The position numbers and the translations under genes were made by a program. Positions 1-11,430 of a stretch of 64,000 nucleotides of DNA are shown in pieces (positions within the stretch are counted from its first letter, which is position 1; each line of letters starts with the position of its first letter). The notes under the pieces are model-generated. The model ran no database searches. It was not told where the DNA came from and was given only the letters and a program-made list of their open reading frames with translations. Origin of the DNA: Closterium sp. NIES-65 (taxonomy: Eukaryota > Streptophyta > Zygnematophyceae > Desmidiales > Closteriaceae); the NCBI GenBank assembly GCA_948144175.1, contig CANXME010002654.1, forward strand, positions 1,550,001 to 1,614,000. The letters run 5' to 3'.

Positions 1-410
1 TTGGATTTTTTCCCCTTCGGTCAGGTCAGTAATTCGGTTGAAGAGGCTCTTTATCTGCTGCGTGTACTCTGTTACACTGCCGAACTGTTTATGCCGATGA
101 ATCTGCTGCCGCGCCATGTAGCTGTAGTTGATTGGTTCGAAACGTTGAATTAAAGCTTCCCGAAACTGCGTCCATGACCCCTCGCCTCGGATCTTATTGC
201 TGTTGTAAATCCACTCGAGCGCTGGGCCTCGTAACAGTGTCGCTACGAGCCGAATCCGCATTGCATCGTGTGTCGGGGTCGTACAGCCAACGGCCTCGAA
301 GTAAATTTCGAGAGTCGCAATGAATCGACGAACTTCAGTGTCTCTCTCATTCAGATTGAACGTCTCCGGTAGCCTCGGACGTGTCGCCTCAAGGGTCAGA
401 TTATAATGCA
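1..410 (-). mobile_element. Ty3/gypsy-type gag fragment, runs off the left edge
   Basis: Read on the minus strand from about 410 down to 1, this is an open frame resembling the retrotransposon Gag capsid domain of Ty3/gypsy elements. An early block ends in LEIYFEAVG, a middle block reads WTQFREALIQRF, and a later block reads QQIKSLFNRITDLTEGEK. This W-x2-F-x-E/AL pattern followed by a basic, Q-rich helix is known from chromovirus-like gag proteins. The fragment ends exactly where the 5' LTR of copia C1 begins, so C1 probably inserted into it. No LTR, protease or pol of this element lies inside the window. The family call rests on motif resemblance only. Confidence 0.65.
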
Positions 411-610
411 TGTCTAGTCTGTAGTGGGGTACTCGAAAGTGAGTACAACCCTTTTAGGGCTTACTACTTGTATCCCCCTCCTTTCTAGTTTCGCCATTCT
501 CCTTCCACAATTCTCTCGGCATTTTCCTTACACCCTACACCCTCGAACTTCACCAAGTCACCTAAGCTACTATGGCTCCTAAGCCTAAGTCATGCTAGTA
601 TTTTTTAACA
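411..610 (+). repeat. 5' LTR of copia C1
   Basis: It starts TGTCTAG and ends TTTAACA, the usual TG...CA ends, and the primer-binding site follows at once. It holds the CTGTAGTGGGGTA block shared by the LTRs of the related copies. At 200 bp it is longer than the roughly 132-bp LTRs of the younger copies. Confidence 0.6.
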
Positions 611-622
611 TGCTATCAGAGC
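611..622 (+). promoter_or_regulatory. Primer-binding site of C1 (initiator-Met tRNA type)
   Basis: TGCTATCAGAGC lies directly after the LTR. Plant copia elements are known to use TGGTATCAGAGC, complementary to the 3' end of initiator-Met tRNA. One base differs here. Confidence 0.7.
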
Positions 623-779
623 TTAAAGCTCCTGGCCTGTGGGCCCACTTGCTTCCGCTGCCCTACTGTGTGTCGCGCGCCCCGTGGCGCGCGACATTCT
701 ATTTTTCTTCCCGCCACGCGCTCGGAACGCGTGGCGGTTTTCTGCCCGCCGTGCGCCCCGAGGCGCGCGGTGGGTTCCT

Positions 780-1225
780 ACCTCCTCGCGGCGTCTTGGG
801 GGCCCGCGCAGTGGCCCCGACCGTCACCTCGTCGCGGCGTTTTGGGGGCCCGCACGCAGGCCCCTCCCGTCGCCTCGTCGCGGCACTTTCGGGGCCCGCG
901 AGCCGGCCCCTCCCTTTGCCTCGTCACGGCGCCTTAGGGGCCTGCGCGCAATCCCCTCCCGTCGCCTGACGAGGCACTTTCGGGGGCCTGCGCGGCTCCT
1001 TAGCACGTCGCCCATCAGGGCACCCTAGGGGCCGCGCCCTTCCCCTCCCCTCCCTCCTAATTTCCGCTGCAGCAGCAGCCCCTGGAGCAGCCGCCCCAGC
1101 AGCAGCAGCCCCAGGAACAGCCGCCCCAGCAACAGCCGCCCCAGCAGCAACCACCCCAGCAGGAGCAGCCCCAGCAGCAGCAGCCCCTGGAGTAGCCGCC
1201 CCAGCAGCAGCCACCCCTAGCCCCT
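780..1225 (+). repeat. GC-rich tandem repeats in the leader of C1
   Basis: From about 780 to 1010 a unit of about 50 bp recurs (CGTCGCCTCGTCGCGGC followed by a GGGGCCCGCGC-like block). From about 1062 to 1225 a shorter CAGCAGCAGCCCC / CAGCCGCCCCAG unit follows. The ORFs on both strands here differ in every frame and look like by-products of base composition. The block sits between PBS and the coding region, as in the other copies, but its sequence is private to this copy. Confidence 0.6.
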
Positions 1226-1368
1226 GCACCAGCCGCTCCTGGACCCGGTGCAGCCGTGGGGGGGTGGGTGTGGGGGTGATGGTTGTGGGGTGATGGTCGA
1301 GCCTCTACACCCTGACCACTGGGTCCCCTCCTGTTCCTGCTTCTGGCCAGGTAGCTGCGTCGGGTCAG

Positions 1369-3884
1369 GTGTTTGCTATAGCGTCCAGGTCTGGTCCTGA
1401 GTCTGCACCCTGCTCATGTCGCCTCTTGTCTCACGAGACTCTCCTCTGGCACCACCGTCTTGGTCACCCCTCCCTGCCTCATCTCCAAGGCATGGCTTCT
1501 TGTGTCCTTGTCTCTGGTCTTCCCCGGTCACTCCCTCCCCTTGCTCCAGAGCCTGGTCCTTCCTGTGTCCCCTGTATCGAGGGGCGGCTCCAAGCTGCCC
1601 CTCACTCCTCTCAGTTTCCCCCGACAGAGTCGCCGCGCGGCCTCGGCCGTACTTTGTTCCGCTCTTTCAGCAGGTTCTTGGTCTTCCTCCTCCCTTAGAG
1701 TGTCCACCGCCTGTCCAGTCGCAGTCAAAGTTACCGCCGGCCTCCCCACTACCTTCTCCTTCTCCGTTCACTGATCCTACTGGAGGTCTTGCTGAGCGTC
1801 GTGAGCCTGCGTCTTGTCCTGTGTCGCCTGTTCGTGCTGCTCGCACTAGTGGTCGCAGTTTGCGTCAGCATCCTCCTCCTGTCCCTGGCACACACTGGAT
1901 GTCTCTGCGTCCGTCCACTGCTCCTCTGCGTGCCCCTTTGCCCTCTCCTCCTGAGTCCTCTCTTCGTGCGCTTGCCGACCGTGAGTCGGACTCTCTTCGT
2001 GCTGCCAGTCCTACCGTCACGCGTCTCCTTGCTACTGTTGTCACTGACCCCTCCTTTGAGTCCACTGTTGCGTCTGCTCTTGTTGCTGAGCTCGTCGACT
2101 TTGCTGCTTACTGTCGTCTAGACTTCGCTGCTAGTCTTGTTGCTGAGTCTGCGTCTGTCGGTCCTCCGTCCGTCGGGGGTGATTGTGCTCTTAGCATGGA
2201 CGTCCTTGAGGACAGGCAGGAGGAGTTCCAGTGTCAGGTTGCTGCTTCACCTCATCTCGCGTCCGTACTGCTTACCCCTGAGGGAGACCCGGATGCACCA
2301 GACATCCTGACTCCGTGCTCTTACGCGGAGGCCGTAGAGGGTCCCTACTCCTCTCAGTGGCAGGCAGCTATGGATGCAGAGATGGCTTCTTGGAAGTCCA
2401 CAGGCACCTACGTTGACGCGGTTCCCCCTCCTGGGGCGAACATCGTCAGTGGCATGTGGATCTTCAGCGCGAAGTGGCCGCCGGGCTCTCCACTTGTCTT
2501 CAAGGCGCGGTACGTGGCTCGTGGCTTCAGTCAGCGGCAGGGAGTTGACTACTTTCAGACCTTCTCTCCCACCCCGAAGATGACCACTCTTCGGGTGCTG
2601 CTACACGTAGCCGCTCAGCGTGACTACGAGCTTCACTCCCTTGACTTCAGCACTGCTTTCCTGCAGGGTAGCGTGCACGAGGAGATCTGGTTGCGCCGTC
2701 CACCTGGCTTCACTGGGACTTTCCCTCCTGGCACGTAGTGGAGCCTCCGACAGCTAGTCTACGGTCTCCGCCAGGCGCCGCGCGAGTGGCAAGACACACT
2801 GAGGACTACGCTTACGGCTCTTGGGTTTGCTCCCTCTACTGCTGACCCGTCGCTGTTTCTACGCACCGACACCTCTCTGCCGCCGTTCTACATCCTCGTG
2901 TACGTCGACGACTTGGTCTTTGCCACAGCTGACACTGCTGGACTCGCCCACGTGAAGTCCGAGCTGCAGAAGAGACACACGTGCACAGACCTGGGTGAAC
3001 TGCGCAGCTACCTTGGCTTGCAGATCACCCGAGACAGAGCACGCCGCACCATTACCCTGACTCAGTCACACATGGTGCAGCAGGTCCTTCAGCGCTTCGG
3101 CTTCACGTACTCCTCGCCTCAGGCCACTCCTCTGCCTACTCGCCACTCGCTCTCAGCTTTGCCTTCGAATGAGTCCGTAGAGTTAAGTGGCCCGTACCTA
3201 GAGCTTGTTGGCTGCCTCATGTACCTGATGACCTGCACGCGACCTGACCTTGCATACCCTCTGAGCATTCTTGCACGCTATGTTGCTCTTGGGAGACACA
3301 GACCAGAGCACATGGCTGCAGCGAAGAGGGTGTTGCGCTACTTGTGCAGTACGTCGAGCATGGGGCTAGTGCTTGGAGGGCGGAGTCCAGTGGTCCTCAC
3401 TGGGCACGCGGACGCTTCTTGGGCAGACGACCAGGCTAGGCAGCGGTCATCACAGGGTTACACCTACAGCCTTGGTTCTGGCTCTGTTTCGTGGCGGGCT
3501 ACTCGCTCGTCTTCTGTTCTCGGCTCCAGTTGTGAGGCTGAGATCCACGCCGGGGCCATGGCTGCACAGGAGCTTCGCTGGCTTACCTACCTGCTGACTG
3601 ACCTCGGAGAGCCGCCTTGTTCTCCTCCGGTGCTGTACGTAGACAACAAGGCCTTGCTAGCTTTGTGTCGGGAGCAGCGCCTGGAGCACAGAACGAAGCA
3701 CATTGCTCTCCGCTACTTTCTTCCTCGTGAGTTGCAGCAGCCTGTTCAGTTGCGACTTGCGTACGTGGCCTCTGAGGCCAACACTGCTGATGTTTTCACC
3801 AAGGCACTTCCGCCTTGTGATCATGAGCGCTTCTGCACTCAGCTGGGTCTTCTGCCTGTCTTGCCTCACTTGCTCACCCCTTGA
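1369..3884 (+). pseudogene. gag-pol remnant of C1
   Basis: Recognisable parts in order: the pre-integrase HHCC-type region (LLWHHRLGHPS and CVPC, about 1410-1600), a Pro/Ser-rich linker (about 1690-2080), the copia RT (about 2300-3250, with LDFSTAFLQG and YVDD near 2899) and RNase H (about 3350-3870, with DASWADD, GAMAAQELRW and VDNKALLAL). The proteins are closest to those of C4 and C10 in this window. It is a broken copy. Confidence 0.8.
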
Positions 3885-4091
3885 CCTTGCTTGTACTCTT
3901 TCATATATATATGCCTGCTCTTGCTTGTTTAGCCTTGTATATATGTGTGTACTCTTGCATGTGAACTGGCCTTGTGGCCTTGACCTTGTGCTCGGACTGT
4001 GTGGTGACGTTGTGATCCACCCTGAGCTTTGTCTGCTTTGCTTGACTGGTCTTGTGACCTCTTGTTCTCCCCCACTTTGCCTATGGGGGTG

Positions 4092-4212
4092 TGTCAAATT
4101 ATCATATTGTGTAGGCTATAGTGGGGTAGCCTATATGGGGTAAACATTTCTAGGGTTGCATATTTGTATCACTCCCATTCCTTAGTCATTCATTCTCGTT
4201 CACATTTTCTCA
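4092..4212 (+). repeat. 3' LTR of copia C1
   Basis: It begins TGTCAAATTATC directly after the purine tract CTATGGGGGTG and contains the conserved GGCTATAGTGGGGTA block. The end at TTTTCTCA (4212) is chosen because the tandem-repeat leader of the next element begins right after it. Confidence 0.6.
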
Positions 4213-5390
4213 CCTAGACCCTCGAGCAGCGGGCCCTGGCCCTTGAAGCAGCCGCCCCTGGTGCAGCCACCCCTGGACACTCGAGCAGCGGCCCCTGGAC
4301 CCAGAGCAGCCACCCCCGGCCCCTGAAGCAGCCGCCCCTGGTGCAGCCGCCCCTGGACACTCGAGCAGCCGCCCCTGGCCCCTTAAGCAGCCTCCCCTGG
4401 TGCAGCCACTCCTGGACACTCGAGCAGCCGCCCTTGGACCCAGAGCAGCCGCCCCTGGCCCCTGAAGCAGCTGCCCCTGGTGCAGCCGCCCCTGGACCCC
4501 AGAGCAGCCGCACCTGGCCCCTGAAGCAGCCGCCCCTAGACCCTCGAGCAGCCGCCCCTGGCCCCTGAAGCAGCCGCCCCTGGTGCAGCCACCCCTGGAC
4601 ACTCGAGTAGCCGCCCCTGGACCCAGAGCAGCCGCCCCTGACCCCTGAAGCAGCCGCCCCTGGACCCCAGAGCAGCCGCAACTGGCCCCTGAAGCAGCCG
4701 CCCCTGGTGCAGCCGCCCCTGGACCCTCGAGCAGCCGCCCCTGGCCCCTGAAGCAGCCGCCCCTAGTGTAGCCGCCCCTGGACCCTCGAGCAACCGCCCG
4801 TGGACCCAGAGCAGCCACCCCTGGCCCCTAAAGCAGCCGCCCCTGGTGCAGCCGCCCCTGGACCCCAGAGCAGCCGCACCTGGCCCCTGAAGTAGCCGCC
4901 CCTAGTCCCTCGAGCAGCCGCCCCTGGCCCCTGAAGCAGCCGCCCGTGGTGCAGCCACCCCTGGACACTCGAGCAGCCGCCCCTGGACCCAGAGCAGCCG
5001 CCCCTGGCCCCTGAAGCAGCCGCCCCTGGACACTCAAGTAGCCGCCCCTGGACTCTCAAGAAGCCGCCCCTGGCCCCTGAAGAAGCTGCCCCTGGACCCT
5101 CGAGAAGCCGCCCCTGGCCCTTGAAGCAGCCGCCTTTGGTGCAGCCGCCCCTGGACCCTCGAGCAGCCACCCGTGGACCCAGAGCAGCCGCCCCTAGCCC
5201 CTGAAGTAGCCGCCCCTGGACCCAGAGCAGCCGCCCCTGGCCCCTGAAGCAGCCGCCCCTGGTGCAGCTGCCCCTGGACTCTGTGCAGCCGCCCCTAGAC
5301 CTCGCGGCGCCGCCCCTGGACCCGCGACGCCGCCCTTGGACCGCGTGCAGCCGCACCTGGATCCCGAGACGCGTCTGCACTCGGTGCAAC
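4213..5390 (+). repeat. 1.2-kb tandem repeat array (leader of C2)
   Basis: The array is built from short modules ending CAGCCGCCCCTGG, combined as CCCAGAG-, CCCTGAAG-, CTCGAG- and TGGTG- variants, so a higher-order repeat of roughly 80-110 bp is visible. Long ORFs on both strands (for example 200 residues of Gly-Ala-Arg repeats on the minus strand) are by-products of the array. It holds no promoter or RNA gene that I can support. Confidence 0.8.
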
Positions 5391-5684
5391 CGCCCCTACC
5401 TTACCTCGCGCCTGCCTTCGTGCGCCTACCCTGCCGCCGCCCGCCGAGCGCCGGCCCACCACTGGTGAGCACTTGCCTGGTTTGCGTGTTGCTACACTAT
5501 CTGCGTGTCTGCCTACCTGACTGCCTCCCTTCCTGACTGCGTACCTGACTACCTGCCTGCCTGCGTGCCGCGCCTGCCCTGCCTGCGCAGCTACTGCTGC
5601 TACTGCTACTACTTCTGTTACTACTGCTAGGCTGCTGCTGCTGCTGCTACTGCTACTGCTACTGCTACTACTGGCCGTGGCCAG

Positions 5685-8600
5685 ATGCAGCTCCAGCGAC
5701 GTTCACACGAGCCTCTCACGCCCCAGCAGCTTAGTGAGTGGTACGCTAGTTGGGGTTGTGGCGGTAGTTGTCGTAGCTGTCGCCCTGGAGCTGGTCAGTT
5801 AGGAGCGTCTAGAAGTGGCCAGCTGCAGCTGCAGCGACGTCCATGCAAGACACTCACGTCCCAGCAGCTTCACGAGTGGTACGCTCAAAGCAGAGGGTCG
5901 AGGAGTACTGCTCGCGGCCCCTACGTCATTCTTACAGATGCTCGGACTGGTCAGGCTTGGGGGACGCTTGGTCACACACAGTCCTGCTACTTCGCCCGTC
6001 TGAAGGACGCCTGGTGTACAGAGTTTGGCGACGACGCTGAGCTTCCCGACTGGGTGGAGCTGCTTAGGCAGCGGGTAGATATCTTTGCTCTTGACTATGA
6101 TGCTATCCTCACTGCCATGTATGCATTGCCTACTAGTGCTGACGGTGCCTGTTACCTGTGCGTACAACCTGACCCAGGTATAGAGCCTCCTGCTCTAGGT
6201 ACAGGTGAGGCTGCTGCTCTAGGTGCTAGTGCGTCTCCTGCTCTAGGTGCTAGTGAGGCTGCTGCTCTAGGTACTCGTGCGTCTCCTGCTCCAGGTGTTG
6301 GTGAGTCTACTCTCTCTGTTACTACGCCTGCTCAGGCCTTGTACACCTTCACACTTGACTCAGGTGCTTCCCGCTCCTTCTTTCGTGACAGCACCACCCT
6401 CACGCCACTCAGTCGGCCGGTCCCAGTCTCCCTGGCAGACCCTTCTAGGGGTCCAGGCCTTGCGCACTCCTCCACGGTCCTGCCGTGTCCGGCGGTCCCG
6501 TCTGGCTCTCTCTCAGGTCTTCACCTCCCCTCGTTCTCTACGAACTTGGTGGCGGGTTTTGCGCTCCAGGACGCAGGTGTTCACCAGTTCACCCCAGCCT
6601 ATGAGCGTGTCACACACTACAGTGTGCTCAGACGGGTCGTCACCTGGCTACCTTCACTCGGCAGCCGGGGTCGAATCTGTACACACTGACCACTGAGTCC
6701 CCTCAGGTAGCTGCGTCTGCGTCTGCGTCAGGTCAGCTAGCGGCCCCATGCATACTCTCCTCACTCCTCGTTTTCTCCCACAGAGGCTCCCCTGCAGACT
6801 CTCCACCTGGACGTGCGGGGCCCAGCCCGCGTCTGTGGATAGGGCCACGAGCGGTATTTCCTGCTGGTTGTCGACGACTACACGCGTTACACCACGGTCT
6901 TCCCCTTGCAGCGCAAGGGAGAGGTCCCTGATGTTTTAATCCCTTAGATCTGCGCTGCCCGTCTCTAGCTCCGCGAGCGGCTCGGGACGGAGTTTCCCGT
7001 CCTGCGTCTGCACTCTGACAGAGGCTGTGAGATCTCCTCAGACCTCTTGGCAGCCTTCTCTGCGGAGCACGGCATCCGCCAGACGTTCACGCTTCCGGCC
7101 TCTCCGCAGCAGAATAGGGTTGCTGAGTGCCGCATTGACTTAGTCATGGAGGTCGTTCGTACCTCCATGATCCATGCGGCTGCCCCCCATTTCTGTGGCT
7201 GTTTGCGGTCCGCTACGCCGCGCATCAGCTCAACCTCTGGCCGCGTGTCTCCTTGCCAAAGACCTCGCCCACACTGATGTGGACGGGAAAGGTTGGTGAA
7301 GCGTCGCGTTTCCGGGTCTGGGGTGCTCATGCCTTTGTCCGCGATACCACCGCGGACAAGCTCTCCGCCCACGCTGTTCCCTGTGTCTTCCTTGGCTTTG
7401 TCCCTGACGCGCCTGGTTGGCAGTTTTACCACCCCACCTCGCGCTGCGTCTTCCCCTCTCATGACGTCACGTTCGACGAGTCGGTTCCCTTTTACCGTCT
7501 CTTCCCCTACCGCACTGCCCCTCTCCCCCCCCGCCTCTCTTCCTCACTCCAGGTGCTCCCCAGGTAGACCCCCTCCACGCTCCCGGTCCTGCTCCTTCAG
7601 GTGTGTCTCAGGTACACCCTCCTCCGTTGACTGCGCCGGTTGAGGTCACTGGTGACTCAGGTCCTGCTGAGGGTGGCCCTGCTCGGGATGCTGCTTCTGG
7701 GGATGCTGAGCCTGGGGGTGAAGAGCTTGGGGGTGCTAGTCCTGGGGATGCAGAGCGTGGAGGTGCTGAGCCTTGGCGTGAGGAGTCTGGGGGTGCTGAG
7801 CCTGGGGGTGCTGAGTCTGGGGGTTCTGCACCTGGAGGCGCTGCGGTGACTGGTGAGCAGTCTCCCTGGAGCGGCTGTCTCTGTAGTCGCTCTGCTGGTG
7901 CCTCGCCGTTGCACACTCGTTGTCGTCTCCCTCTCTCCACACAGCAGATGCGTAAATGGTACGCTAGTTGTCAGGTTCGTGCTGTTGGAGCTAGGGGCCC
8001 TGCTCCGGGAGGCGCTGGAGGTGGTGACCCTGCTACTGAAGTTGTTTCTTCTGCAGTTCCTGGAGGTGTTGCTATCGACTCTGAGGCTGGTCGCGCTGAA
8101 GCTGGAGGTTCTGGAGCTGTTGGAGGTGCTGGCACTGTAGATTCTGGAGATGTTGGAGGTGCTAGCACTGGTGGCGCCGGAGCTGGAATTTCTGGAGCTG
8201 CTGCGAGTGCGGGCGCTAGAGGTTCTGGAGCTTTTGGAGGTGCTGGCACTGGTGGCGCTAGAGCTAGAGGTTCTGGAGCTGTTGCGGGTGTTGGCGCTGG
8301 AGGTTCTAGAGCTGTTGGAGGTGCTGGCACTGGTGGCACTGGAACTGGAGGTTATGGAGCTGCTGCGGGTGCTGGCGCTGGAGATTCTGGAGCTGTTGGA
8401 GGTGCTAGCGCTGAGGGTTTTGAGTCTTCTGCTGCGCGGTCTCCTTGGAGTAGCCGCCTTCGTCCGCGTGTGCCTCTCACCTCTCAGCAGCTGCACGACT
8501 GGTACGCTCGCCGTCAAGGTCGCGCTACTGGAGCTCAGGGCTCTACCGCTAGAGGTATTCTGCTGACGTCACTGGAGCTGGGAGTGGTGCTGGTCCCGGA

Positions 8601-11071
8601 GGTGCTTGTACCGGAGGTACTGGAGCTGCTGGGGCTAGAGGTGCTGAGCCTGAGGGTGCTACTGCTGGAGACCTTGGGTCTGGGGGTGCTGCTGCTGGAG
8701 ACCCTGGGACTGGAAGTGTCGGTTCTGGGGAACCCTGCTGCTGGTGGAGCTGGTCCTGGAGGAGCTGGCGCTGAGGGTTCTGGAGCTGCTAGGGTTACTA
8801 GAGCTGCTGGTACTGGTGGTACTGCACAGCCATGTCTGTTCTTTGCTCCACCGTCTCCGTCGTCTCATCCACCGCCTGACTCTATGCTTCGCCAGGTTCT
8901 TAGTCTCCCTTCGTCTACTGGTCTTCCGTTATAGCCTAGCTCACCGCTGCCTGCTCCTTCTCCTTACACTGAGCAGACAGGGGGTCTTACTGAGCGTTGT
9001 GTGCCTGCGTCGCGTCCTGTCTTGCCTGTCCGTTCTAGTCGTTCCGGTCGTAGTGTTCCTCGTCCGCGTCAGTCGGCTATCCCCAGCACCCACCTTGTAG
9101 TCCGTCGTCCTTCCTCTCCTCCACAGCGTGTTTCTCTGCCGTCTGCTCCTGCGTCTTCTCTTCCTATCATTCCAGAGCCTGAGTTTGACCGCGCCCGTGC
9201 TGCTCACCCTACTGTCACGCGTCTGCTAGCCACAGTTGTCACTGACCCGTCGTTTGAGTCTTATGCTGCGTCTACCTTAGTCACTAAGGTTTTGACTTTG
9301 CTGCTGCCTGCCGTCTAGACTACGCCGCTAGTCTTGTTGCTGAGTCTGAGTCTGTCTGTCCTCTAACCATCGGGGGTGAGTGTGCTCTTGGCACGGACGT
9401 CCTTGAGGACAAGCAGGATGACCTTGAGTGTCTTGGAGCCGCTGTGCCTCATCTCGTGTCCATCCTCCTTGCCCCTGAGGGAGACCCGGATGCTCCAGAC
9501 ATCCCGACCCCGCGCTCTTACGCTGAGGCAATCGCGGGTGAGTACTCCTCTCAGTGGCAGACAGCCATGGATGCGGAGATGGCATCCTGGAAGTCCACAG
9601 GCACCTACGATGACGAGGTTCCCCCTCCTGGGGCGAACATCGTCAGTGGCATGTGGATTTTCAGGGTGAAGCGGCCGCCAGGTTCTCCGCCTGTCTTCAA
9701 GGCTCGTTACGTTGCTCGAGGTTTCAGTCAGCCAGAGGGAGTAGACTTCTTCCAAACCTTCTCCCCCACCCTGAATATGACCACTCTTTGGGTGCTATTG
9801 CACGTTGCCGCTCAGCGTGACTACGAGTTTCACTCTCTTGACTTCAGCACAGCTTTCTTACAGGGCAGCCTCCACGAGGAGATCTGGCTGTGCCGCCCTC
9901 CTGGCTTCACTGGATCGTTCCCTCCTAGTAACCAGTGGAGCCTCCGGCGGCCGGTCTACGGTCTCCACCAGGCTTCACGTGAGTGGTACGACACACTAAG
10001 TACAACACTTGCGGCTTTTGGGTTCGTGCCTTCTACTGCTGACCCGTCGCTGTTTCTGCGCACCGACACTTCGCTGCCACTACTGACACTGTGTGTGTCG
10101 ACGACTTGGTCTTTGCCACTACTGACACTGAGGCTCTCGCCCTGGTGAATTCGGAGCTGTAGAAGAGACACACGTGCACAAACCTGGGTGAGCTGCGCAG
10201 CTACCTTGGCTTGCAGATCACCCGGGACAGAGCACGCCGCACCATCATATTGACTCAGTCACACATGGTGCAGCAGGTCCTTCAGCGCTTCGGCTTCACC
10301 TGGTCCTCGCCACAGCACACTCGTGTGGCTATAGGCCACTCGGTCTCAGCTCCACCTTCGGACGAGTCCGGAGAGCCGAGTGGCCCGTACCTAGAGCTAG
10401 TGGGCTGCCTCATGTACCTGATGACCTGCACTCGACCTGACCTTGCGTACCCTCTTGGCCTTTTGCCTCGCTACGTGGCTGTTGGGAGGCACCAAAAGGT
10501 GCACATGGATGTTGCTAAGAAGGTACTGCGCTACTTGTGCAGTACATCGGGCATGGGGCTCATGCTTGGAGGGCGGAGCCCAGTTGTCCTCACTGGGCAC
10601 TCGGACGCTTCTTGGGTTGGCGACCTAGCTACGTAGCGGTCGTCACAAGGTTACACCTTCACCCTTGGCTCCGGTTCAGTTTCTTGGCATTCTACACGCT
10701 CGTCTTCTGTTCTCAGCTCCATTTGCGAGGCTGAGATCTACGCCACAGCCATGGCTGCACAGGAGCTACGCTGGCTCACCCACCTGCTGGCCGACTTGGG
10801 AGAGCGGCCTTGTTCTTCTCCAGTGCTGTACGTCGACAACAAGGCCGCCATTGCGTTGTGTCAGGAGCACAGACTGGAGCACAGAACGAAGCACATCGCT
10901 CTGCGTTACTTCCTTGCTGGAGAGTTGCAGCACCGTGGTCAGCTTCGTCTTGCTTACGTGGCCACTCGGGCCAACACTACTGATATATTCACCAAGGCAC
11001 TTCTGTCTGGTGATCATCAGCATTTTTGTACTTTGTTAGGCCTTGTGCCTACGTTTCCTCACTTGCTGTAG
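5685..11071 (+). pseudogene. gag-pol remnant of C2
   Basis: Order of recognisable parts: duplicated QLQRR / LTxQQLxEWYA segments near 5690-5890, then the zinc-knuckle neighbourhood (about 5915-6010) and protease with LDSGASRSFF (about 6355). Next come integrase (LHLDV-GP near 6805, HSDRG near 7012, SPQQN near 7103) and its C-terminal part (FRVWGAHAFVRD, about 7310-7560). A repeat linker (7640-8840), RT (9444-10640) and RNase H (10640-11071, GAxxAQELRWLTHLLADLG) complete it. It is broken many times. Confidence 0.8.
7640..8840 (+). repeat. Repeat-coding linker between integrase and RT in C2
   Basis: GGGGGTGCTGAGCCTG-type units encode runs of Gly-Gly-Ala-Glu-Pro (about 7690-7840). They are followed by GGAGCTGTTGGAGGTGCTGGC-type units encoding Gly/Ala repeats (about 8090-8420 and 8590-8810). 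Two LTSQQLHDWYA-like segments interrupt the repeats. The same place in C4, C5, C6, C9 and C10 carries related but not identical repeats. Confidence 0.7.
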
Positions 11072-11309
11072 ACTTTGCCTGTACTGTGAGATATATATAT
11101 ATATATGTATATACCTGCATGCTTGCTCTGCTAGGTAGAGATCACTGTGTTGCCGTTGTTTCATATATATCTTTGCATGTGAACTGGTCTTGTGGCTCTT
11201 TGCTTGTGCTCAGTATGTGTGGTGACGTTGTGATCCACCTTGAGCTTGCTTTGATTCTCTTGACTGGTCTTGTGACCCCTTGTTCTCCCCCACTTTGCCT
11301 ATGGGGGTG

Positions 11310-11430
11310 TGTCAATTTTATGCATGTTATATTTGGTTAGGCTGTAGTGGGGTAGCTAATGTAGGCCCCTTAGGGTTCTCATCCTTGTACCCAAACTTTC
11401 TCGATAGGGAATCAACCTACTCTAGCAGCC
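11310..11430 (+). repeat. Probable 3' LTR of copia C2
   Basis: TGTCAATTTTATGCATG follows the purine tract ATGGGGGTG and contains GGCTGTAGTGGGGTA, the shared LTR core. The right end is uncertain because no second copy remains to compare with. Confidence 0.5.

Larger units (their letters stand above)
411..4212 (+). mobile_element. Copia element C1 (Ty1/copia), old and broken
   Basis: A plus-strand copia begins with a 5' LTR (411-610), has a PBS at 611-622 and ends with a 3' LTR (4092-4212) after a purine tract that includes TATGGGGGTG. The two LTRs are only distantly alike and differ in length. The copy is therefore either old or a composite of two related elements. Parts seen are the GC-rich leader, the pre-integrase zinc region, the RT and RNase H. 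The integrase core and most of gag are not recognisable. It carries about five breaks. It abuts the Ty3/gypsy gag piece on the left and the repeat leader of C2 on the right. I see no clear target duplication. Confidence 0.75.
4213..11430 (+). mobile_element. Copia element C2 (Ty1/copia), old and broken
   Basis: A plus-strand copia whose 5' LTR is not seen. It opens in a tandem-repeat leader (4213-5390) that abuts the 3' LTR of C1. Parts seen: end of gag, protease, integrase, a long Gly/Ala/Glu repeat linker, RT, RNase H, a conserved 3' noncoding stretch, the purine tract ending near 11309 and a decayed 3' LTR from 11310. It carries more than ten breaks. Its LTR cannot be paired with another copy, so no target duplication can be named. 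It may once have been joined with C1 in a more complex insertion. Confidence 0.75.

Noticed and set aside
1060-1229. Possible Gln/Pro- or Ala/Gly-repeat protein gene
   Set aside because: It is a short repeat with open frames on both strands, no initiation context and a location inside the C1 leader.
4210-5389. Long ORFs of Gly-Ala-Arg-Cys repeats on the minus strand (up to 208 codons)
   Set aside because: They come from a tandem array whose unit has no stop in several frames. Overlapping frames give equally long products, there is no start context or domain, and the array holds the leader position of a copia.
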